Shown piece after piece: positions 21,850-64,000 of a DNA stretch of 64,000 nt. This DNA is from Charina bottae. Lineage: Eukaryota; Chordata; Lepidosauria; Squamata; Charinaidae. Made by a program: the position numbers and the translations under genes. Positions within the stretch are counted from its first letter, which is position 1. Every line of letters starts with the position of its first letter. Under the pieces are notes generated by a model. That model was not told the origin of the DNA, did no database searches, and saw nothing but the letters and a program-made list of their open reading frames with translations. The stretch covers positions 35,923,914 through 35,987,913 of the forward strand of contig JALMGJ010000002.1 in assembly GCA_023362775.1 (NCBI GenBank), read 5' to 3'.

Positions 21850-22720
21850 CTCGTTCACACATTCCGTCACCCGGGGGACCCTCCCGGCGCGCTGGATCTC
21901 AGCTCCCACCGTCCCCAGCCGGCAGTCCGGGAAGGTTACCTTAAGCCATCCAGGTGCATCTCCAAATCCCTCTCCGACCTGAAGCCCTCCCGCCCCCGAT
22001 CCCTGCCCCCAAACAGCACTTCCCCAAAGCCCCCTCTGAAAAGCCCCCCAGCCAGACCTACCAGCCAGGCTTCGGCAGCGGGAACGGACGGCTCGGGGTG
22101 GGGCAGAAGTCACCTTGAGCGCCCGGGCTGGCAAAGAGCGCGCGGGCCACCTCTGCCTTTCCGGCTTCTGCTGCTGCCCCCGCTGCGGCGTTTTCGGGCG
22201 GCGGCGACCCTCTGCCAGAGCCCAGGATCTCCCGGGCCAGCGCCCAGAGGGCCAGCGGGACAAATAGCCGGCGAGCAGCGCGAGGACTTCTCATCCAGGG
22301 AGGTCGCTGCAGGCGCGGACTGTAATTACAGCACACGTGAGCGGAGGGCAGGACTCTGCAGGACCGGGCGTCCTGGCTCTCGCTCTCTCCCGCCCCCGCC
22401 CCCCCCCCCCGGTTTAGAAAACACAGCCGCCCCGCCTTCCTCGCTGTTTTAATGACCCGGGAGCAGAGCCGCTCGGGGCCCCGACGCACCTGCGGGAGTA
22501 ACGACGGAGCCTCTCCATCCGACCGAATGCACCTGCTGACGCTCCCCGGCGCCTTGAGGATTTTAGCCCCTCGCCCCCGAGTCAGGATCGATTTCCTTCA
22601 ACCTGCTCACAGCAAGGCGCATCTTTCGGGTTTTTCCAAGCGATCCGGAATCCTCTTTCTCCCCCTATTCCAACAGCCATTTCCAACAGCGCGATCACCC
22701 GCCGGGCCTACGCACACACA
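21850..22720. promoter_or_regulatory. CpG-rich block, likely promoter of VWA7
   Basis: This is a stretch of high G+C with many CpG dinucleotides in an otherwise AT-leaning, repeat-filled spacer. It is the only sizeable non-repeat CpG-rich block in the spacer. It lies about 6 kb upstream of the first ATG-containing VWA7 exon, whose acceptor requires an upstream exon. No clear TATA box is visible. It could instead serve an unrecognised gene. Confidence 0.6.
22114..22294 (-). other. Candidate alternative first coding exon in the CpG block
   Basis: An ATG at 22292-22294 opens 60 codons beginning MRSPRAARRLFVPLALWALA, signal-peptide-like, and reaching a possible donor (CTCAAG|gtgact) in phase 1. 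An internal acceptor at 16203-16204 (ccctgcaag) would join it in frame to VWA7 at [10 protein letters not shown]. The codon series is Ala/Gly-rich and may simply reflect base composition. Confidence 0.3.
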
Positions 22721-23181
22721 GACACACCTCTCAATGACACTGATGTTTATTGTCACCGTGCCTTTTAAGCAAATAAGCTGTGATTGTGTCTAATAGAGAG
22801 AGTGGCCAACAGACATTTCTTGATAGAGCTTTTTAGCTTCTTATCTGCCTCTCTCCCTTCCTGATTCGCACAAGTGGGCCTTATCGAAACTCTGATAGGC
22901 TCTATCGGGCAGCACTTTCTCATTCATGCTTTTAGCCAAGAGAGGAAAACAAAGAGGGAACAATAACTCTTTCCTGAGCTGCTTGCGTGGGCTGCAGTCA
23001 AAAAAGTCAAGATGGCGGCAGCATCTGTGCAAGCAACGCTCTGCCTGTTAAGTGCATCAAAAACAGGCAGAGTTTTGATGGCTCCCTTGTGGCAGTGCTC
23101 TGCACCAGCCAGTCTGCTCTCTGCAGATCTGGCTTTCTGACCCTGCTGGATCCTCAGCTCCTGTACAGGAAGGTGGAGATA

Positions 23182-23904
23182 CAGGTAGTCCTCGCTTAAG
23201 GTAAAGGTAAAGGTTCCCCCCGCACATTTGTGCAGTCGTGTCCGACTCTAGGGGCCGGTGCTCATCTCCGTTTCTTAGCCGAAGAGCCAGCGTTGTCCGA
23301 AGACGCTTCCACGGTCATGTGGCTGCATGACACGCGCGGAACGCTGTTACCTTCCCACCGAAGTGGTACCTATTCATCTACTTGCATTTGCATGCTTTCG
23401 AATTGCTAGGTTGGCAAGAGCTGGAGCTAGTGCGGGAGCTCACTCCGCACGCAGGGCTAGGGATTTGAACCTCCGAACTTGCGATCTTCTGATCGACAAG
23501 CCTGGCGTCTTACCCGCTGAGCCACCACGCCCCTTCAGTCCTCGCTTAATGACCACAATTGGGACAGGAATTTTGGTTGCTAAGCGAAGCGGTCATTAAG
23601 CGAATCTGACCTGATTTTATTCCCTTTTTTGTGGTGGTGGTGGTGGTGGTGAAGCAAATCACATGGTTCCCCATTGATTTTGCCAGAAGCCAGCCAGGAA
23701 GGTCGAAAATGGCATTCACGTGACCACAGGATGCTGCGATGGTCATAAATGTGAACCGGTTGCCAAGTGCCCAAATCGCGTTCACGTGACTGCAAGGATG
23801 CTGCGACGGTCATAAGTGTGAGAACGGGTCGCAAGTAGTTTTTTTCAATGCCGTCGTAAGTCCGAACCACCACTAAACAAATGGTTGTTAAGTGAGGACT
23901 ACCT
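23182..23904. mobile_element. TA-flanked MITE, long form, split by a SINE
   Basis: The left end caggtagtcctcgcttaa is cut by a SINE2 copy, then the element resumes with cttaatgaccacaattggga and ends gtgaggactacct. The intact length would be about 380-400 bp. Confidence 0.85.
23200..23536 (-). repeat. SINE2-type tRNA SINE nested in a MITE
   Basis: It is flanked by the 13 bp duplication AGTCCTCGCTTAA (23187-23199 and 23537-23549), which lies within the MITE end. Confidence 0.92.
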
Positions 23905-24478
23905 AGAACCTTGAAGAAGGAATGGATGAGCCATGGAAGGAAGAATAAAAATTCAGTGTGGGGAAGCGCGAAGAGAAAAATGTGCCGTAGTCCAGACAGC
24001 CTTGTTTGTTCTTCTGCAGTGTGACTAATCCACAAGAGAGAAAATTTAGCCCAGCAGGGAAAAGATCCTTCCATAATACAGTAAACTAAGTGGAGTTTTG
24101 GCTCAGAAGACAGAATTGAGTCACGCCAAAAGATCACTCCAGGGATATAGGTTTGGATGGATTAGGCTGGAAATAAGAATCTCGGTTTCTGAACAGGAGC
24201 AGAGGACCCAGAAGGCAGGGAGTTTAGGATCCAACATTTCTGAGCTACTCAGATAATGATGTTTAGCGGGGTTATGATGTAACCCAGAAATTTTGGCTAC
24301 TTTGGGCGTGAGCGTAGAAATGCCATGCTTTTTTAACACCTAGGCTGGCAGCAAGTTTCAAGAACCATGCTTGAAAAGCTTTTTCTGCTATATTATAGCA
24401 CTAAGTTTAGCCTTGCCTGGGCTTTGCTACACATGGATGGGGTACCATCAGGAAACCCCAGGGGTGATAGGCTAGACC

Positions 24479-24789
24479 AGGTTTCTCAAGCAGGGTTCTG
24501 GGGAACCCTAGGGTTCCGTGAGAGGTCACTAGGGGTTCCCTGGGAGATCACGATTTATTTAAAAACTGATTTCAAATTTGGGCAACTTCACATTAAAGAG
24601 GTAAGTTTCATTCTTTATTTTTAGTTTAAGAACGCTGTTAGTGCATATATACAGGCCTACATATGAAACGAATATAATAATGTTGTAACTTCTGGCCTAT
24701 ATTTGAGCCTGAATGCAGGGGTTCCCCGAGGCCTGAAAAATATTTCAAGGGTTCCTCCAGGGTCAAAAGGTTGAGGAAGGCTGGGTCTA
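24479..24789. mobile_element. hAT-like element
   Basis: The ends caggtttctcaagcagggtt and gtcaaaaggttgaggaaggctg flank ggttccgtgagaggtcacta. The flanks ggctagac and ggtctagac suggest an 8-9 bp duplication. Confidence 0.6.
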
Positions 24790-25690
24790 GACTGAGAAGC
24801 TGAAAAAAATCCCAGGAGGTCTCCCATGAGAAACTACTTCCATATTTTCATACATGGGCATTCCGTGAAATCACCATGATGGGCCCTTTGGATTGAGTGA
24901 TTATTGGCAGCAAGGCTACCCAAAGCAGATTGGGGAAAAAAAAAATTTTTTTCACAGTCATCATGAAAAATCCATATCCACATCCACCCACATCCACCCA
25001 GTATCTTGGTCTTAAAAAATGTCCACATCATCGAGAAAGAAAAAACAGATTACGCTTTCGAAGCCGTGAGAAATTACTTAGGTACACTGTACCCCTTACA
25101 GACAACATATTATACAGTGAGGTAAGTTAAGACCCTTAGAATATGGTTTCAGAAGCAGAAGATAGTTTTAGAAGAAAAAGAAAAACACTTTAAAAAATAA
25201 TTAAAACAATCCAAATAGAAATGAACAATAATCGTAGACGTTCAAAGTATAGTTTAAAAATATTTAAGTAGTAATTAGGGAAAAAAGGAGGAGGAAAGGG
25301 GGAGGGGCTACTAGAATGCTTTTTCCTGTGTCTTTTTAATTTAAAAAAAACCTATATTTTAATTTTTTTAAATCATATTTTCACTTCTACATTCGCTCTA
25401 GTGTAAAGCTTATTTTATATATGTATATGTATTCCTTTCCCCAAACCCTTCCCTTTGGTTTTTTTTCATTATTTAATAAAATAAAAACATCAGAATGCAG
25501 AAATGATTCAGATGCACTTATTGCGTGTTCCAGAGCAGTGAATGTGAAATGGCATAACCAGTGAACTTGGGGCATGTTTGAGGCCTAGAGAGGCTTATAG
25601 CTTGGAACCACCAACTTCAAACTTATCTTGATTCAGACCTTGAGATAATAAATAAATTTGCTTCCCCAAAGCAATACCCCACAAATATAA
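24790..25690. other. Unassigned AT-rich spacer
   Basis: No gene or named repeat recognised. Confidence 0.4.
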
Positions 25691-25704
25691 GGATCCTGAT
25701 CACA

Positions 25705-26290
25705 GTGACTTGTCCTGAGCACCAGACCAAGTGAGATGGAGAAATTTCACACGCGTGCCCTTCCGCTCCATCCTTGGGATTTGTTGGCAAGACCGTGTCC
25801 CCAACCTGGAGGTCTTGGATCATGTGGAGTCTACCAGCATTGAGTCCCTGATTATCAGAGCCCAGATGCGGTGGGTGGGACATGTCATCAGAATGGACGA
25901 CCACCGTATGCCTTGCCAGTTGCTCTATGGTACACACGGTGTTTCTCAACCTTGGCTGCTTGAAGCTGTGTGAACTTCAATTCCCAGAATTCCCCAGCCA
26001 GCTATGCTGGCTGGGGAATTCTGGGAGTTGAAGTCCATATATCTTAAAGTTGCCAAGGTTGAGAAACACTGGTGTAATGTGTTGCTCTGTGGTGTAAGCC
26101 GTATGGAAAATTGTGAGTGGTATCAGAATAACACCCACAGAAATTGTAACAATGGACTTCCAATGTTGTACTAGACTTCCCCTTTGTACTAGACTCTGCG
26201 CTTCCAAACTGGGACTGCAGAGCCACCTCCGTGTTCACAGATGAACTGCACAACCGCGTGTCTTCTTCGAACCCGAAGGACTACCTATTA
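25705..26290 (+). repeat. Non-LTR LINE ORF2 C-terminal fragment split by a MITE
   Basis: Remnant coding reads RSILGICWQDRVPNLEVLDH and MRWVGHVIRMDD, then, after the MITE at 25937-26071, the 3' end ttcttcgaacccgaaggact followed by (tta)-type repeats. I recognise this tail as a vertebrate LINE but am not sure of the clade. Confidence 0.65.
25937..26071. mobile_element. Palindromic hAT-type MITE
   Basis: Full foldback (gccagctatgctggctgggg). The target duplication is not clear. Confidence 0.82.
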
Positions 26291-27002
26291 CTATTACCAG
26301 ACCAACTGAAAGGAACGCTCTGCCATTTCAAAGCACACTTCTGATTACCCTACGCATTGAAACATTTCAGCAGTGTGATTTAAGACGGATAAGAGTTGCT
26401 TTGCTGTTGCTATTATTAAACCACCAAGAGTTGGAAATCTTTCTGTTAATCAACTGCAAATGGGTCAGCAGATCCATTATTGTAAAGGTTGGTTCCCATA
26501 CTGACAGAGATTCAAGAGACTATGTGATGTAATTCAGCATTCATAATAAAATAAATGGGGCTGCTTAGAGTTAAAACGAGTGAAGCAGCGTAAAAGCATT
26601 CATAGTAACTACTGTAAATGTAAACCGTCAGCTGCAAGCTGCTCCATTATCAGGGAAAAGAGCTGCTTCCTTGTTGGATTATAGGAGAGCTTTTAGGAAG
26701 AAATTCAAAACCTCTGCTTCAACATATCACAGGATGTATTGGTACTACATGACAAATAGTTCAGTTGCTGGAATTCCTGTTAAGTCCATCCATTTCTTCT
26801 CCATAAATCTTGCTAAAGAGAACTTCGTGAGAATTGTGCTTCGAAATAATTGCTTTCGGCTTTAGATAGTTGCCAACCACCCTGACAATTATGCTAAAGT
26901 AGGAAAGGCACAGAACCAGATAAAGTCTTTTTGAAGGAGGTTTAGAGATAGATAAAATTTAACTGGTGCTAAACTTAAAACCTATTTTGCCATACAGCAT
27001 TA
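26291..27002. other. Unassigned spacer
   Basis: No gene or named repeat recognised. Confidence 0.4.
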
Positions 27003-27432
27003 CAGGTAGTCCTTGACTTATGATCAGAATTGGGACCGGAATTTCCATCGTTAAGTCGTTGCGGTCGTAAGTCGAGTCATCACACGACCGGACCCAATTT
27101 TACGACCATTTTATGGCAGCCGTTAAGCAAATCATAGGTCATTAAGCGAATCACTGGAGTCATTAAGCGAATCCAGCTTCCCCAATGGGTGTTTTTTGCC
27201 GGAAAATGGCAAAAAAGTCGCAAAACATGATCACGTGACCGCGGAACGCTGCAACCGTTTGTAAATGTGAGCCAGTTGCCAAGCACCTGAAATGCGATCA
27301 TGTGACCGTGGGGAGGTGGTGCAACATTTTGTGACGCTTGGAAGTGCTTTACAGGCCATAAAGCACTCATTCCAAGGCCGCCGTAACTTTGGGCCATCAT
27401 TAAATTAATGGTTGTAAGTCGAGGACTACCTG
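27003..27432. mobile_element. TA-flanked MITE, long form
   Basis: Ends caggtagtccttgacttatg and aagtcgaggactacctg next to TA. The interior carries repeated taagcgaatc and atcacgtgaccg words. Confidence 0.85.
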
Positions 27433-27497
27433 TAGGAGAAGTGCTAGATGGGTATGATCTGGAGGGAAGACAGTAGGAGAGAATACTTCCCATGCAT

Positions 27498-28011
27498 TTG
27501 TTGTTGTTGTTGTTCAGTCGTTTAGTCGTGTCCGACTAAATGTGTGTTCCAGAAAACAATTAGCTGATTCCAACTCATACCAGCACAGCAAAACCGCTAA
27601 ATTGCTTCAAATGTTTACTTACAGAGGCACTATTGGGGTGGTTAACAAATATAGTAAATAAAGAATTAAGTGAAAGAAAAGGAATTAAAGTGGAAGATGG
27701 CATATCGCAAAGAAAGCAGAGAAAACATTTGGTTTGTTGTTGTTGTGGTTCAGTCGTTTCTGAGGCCATTCCCTTCAGTTTAGTCGTGTCCGACTCTTTG
27801 TGACCTCATGGACCATAGCACGCCAGGCCTTCCTGTCCTCCACTGTCACCCGGAGTTTACTCAAATTCATGTTCATTACATCGGTGATGCTATCTAACCA
27901 TCTCATCCTCTACTGTCCCCTTCTCCTTTTGCCTTCAGTCTTTCCCAGCATCAGGGTCTTTTCAAGTGAGTCCTCTCTTCGCATTAGGTGGCCAAAGTAT
28001 TTGAGCTTCAG
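27498..28011 (-). repeat. Bov-B LINE 3' end with an internal foreign segment
   Basis: The 12 bp duplication CTTCCCATGCAT (27486-27497 and 28012-28023) encloses two Bov-B 3' termini in tandem, separated by about 190 bp (27541-27733) that is not Bov-B. Confidence 0.85.
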
Positions 28012-28163
28012 CTTCCCATGCATACTTGTTCTAAATCAATTCTGTGATCCCAGTTAGTTCAATACACTAACTCTAACCACAACTGTACTGCAGTGAGGAA
28101 GTGGGAAAAGCCACTTTTGCCCATTTCATTAACAATGTTTTTTGCTAGTCTTTACATTTGCAC

Positions 28164-28282
28164 ATGGTTTCTCAACCTGGGCAACTTTAAGAGGTGTGGA
28201 CTTCAACTCCCAGAATTCTCCAGCCAGCCATGTTGGAGTTGAAGTCCACACCTCTTAAAGTTGCCCAGGTTGAGAAACCCTG
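28164..28282. mobile_element. Palindromic hAT-type MITE, diverged
   Basis: ggtttctcaacctgggcaac arms with gaattctccagccagccatg centre; the second arm is shortened. Confidence 0.75.
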
Positions 28283-28320
28283 ATCTATGCGGTCGCTAGG
28301 AGTCAAAAACAACTTGATAA

Positions 28321-28366
28321 TCAACCAACCAACCAACCAACCAACCAACCAACCAACCAACCAACC
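28321..28366. repeat. (CCAA)n microsatellite
   Basis: About eleven tandem tetranucleotides. Confidence 0.92.
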
Positions 28367-28498
28367 ACATTTGCAAAGGCATCTGTGAAGTCTAAAGGAC
28401 AACCAGGACTTTCCAGATGCAACTCCAGCCGTTCCTCACCACTGATCAGGCTATGTAGGCTAGATTGTGACAAGTTAGAGTTCAGGTCAGGTAGAGCA

Positions 28499-28595
28499 GT
28501 GTTTCTCAACCTTGGCAGCTTTAGGCTGTGTGGGCTTCCCCAGCCAGCCTAGATGATCCTTCCAACTCACCAATTCCATGACTCTATGACAGTAA
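28499..28595. repeat. Half MITE joined to a CR1 tail remnant
   Basis: One arm (cagtgtttctcaaccttggc) runs into gatgatccttccaactcacc, resembling the CR1 3' end. Confidence 0.55.
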
Positions 28596-28710
28596 CTTCA
28601 TTCATTCCTGTACACTGAGAGCAGGATTAAGGGACAATCCTTGCTGGAGGCCACTCCGTCTCCTTTCTGCAACACCAATGATAATCCAGTCTTCTAACTG
28701 AGCAAAGTAG

Positions 28711-28716
28711 TTTAAT
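28711..28716 (-). terminator. Candidate VARS1 polyadenylation signal ATTAAA
   Basis: The minus strand reads ATTAAA about 135 bases after the VARS1 stop codon. It is the second most common poly(A) hexamer. I saw no AATAAA closer to the stop. The call rests only on motif and position. Confidence 0.4.
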
Positions 28717-28850
28717 GTCTTCACAGAAAATATAATGAACTAAGAACAGCTGAACAGAAACAGGTCCTCTTGTCTTGCCTTGAAAGGTTTCTTTCCCAAC
28801 CCTCAAATGTAGAACTGGCCCATCCGAGCGGCTCCAGGTATCCTTCAGTT

Positions 28851-64000
<35,150 letters not shown>

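Noticed and set aside
21751..22452. Plus-strand 233-codon protein in the CpG block
   Set aside because: Pro/Ser/Arg-rich composition expected from GC-rich DNA, with no recognisable domain and no splice support.

Overview
The window is nuclear DNA of a vertebrate, and the repeats point to a squamate reptile (lizard or snake). The indicators are Bov-B LINEs, Sauria-type tRNA SINEs, a SINE2-type element like the one common in Anolis, CR1 and L2/CR1-clade LINE tails, Penelope-like fragments, GATA-type microsatellites and many hAT and TA-flanked mini-transposons. I cannot name the species.

Two host genes are present, both on the minus strand and in the order they have in the mammalian MHC class III region. 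VARS1 (cytosolic valyl-tRNA synthetase) runs from the right edge to a stop codon at 28851. Twenty-eight coding exons are visible and only about the first 170-180 residues are missing. Every exon junction I worked out by hand keeps frame, so the gene looks intact. Downstream of it, VWA7 (von Willebrand factor A domain-containing protein 7) starts at 16272 and shows five coding exons (about 309 residues) before it leaves the window at the left, ahead of its VWA domain. Between the genes lie about 12.5 kb with a CpG-rich block at about 21.85-22.7 kb. This is the likely VWA7 promoter and may hold an alternative first coding exon.

Layout: 1-16.3 kb, VWA7 exons spread among repeats; 16.3-28.7 kb, spacer with the CpG block, a nested SINE/mini-transposon pair and LINE remnants; 28.85-64 kb, VARS1 exons with introns full of transposons.

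The most unusual material is in the introns. (1) A Sauria-type SINE carries an internal tandem array of a 101-103 bp unit at four places (about 4, 6, 17 and 10 units). All four arrays share the same chimeric unit junction, but each has its own private variants; each unit carries a pol III B-box-like sequence. (2) A non-autonomous hAT-like element with exact 8 bp target duplications carries a 61 bp minisatellite with 1, about 25 and 5 units at three loci. (3) Several nested insertions can be ordered from their target-site duplications. (4) A hAT element resembles, from memory, the mammalian MER1 family. Nothing here looks prokaryotic, viral or CRISPR-like.
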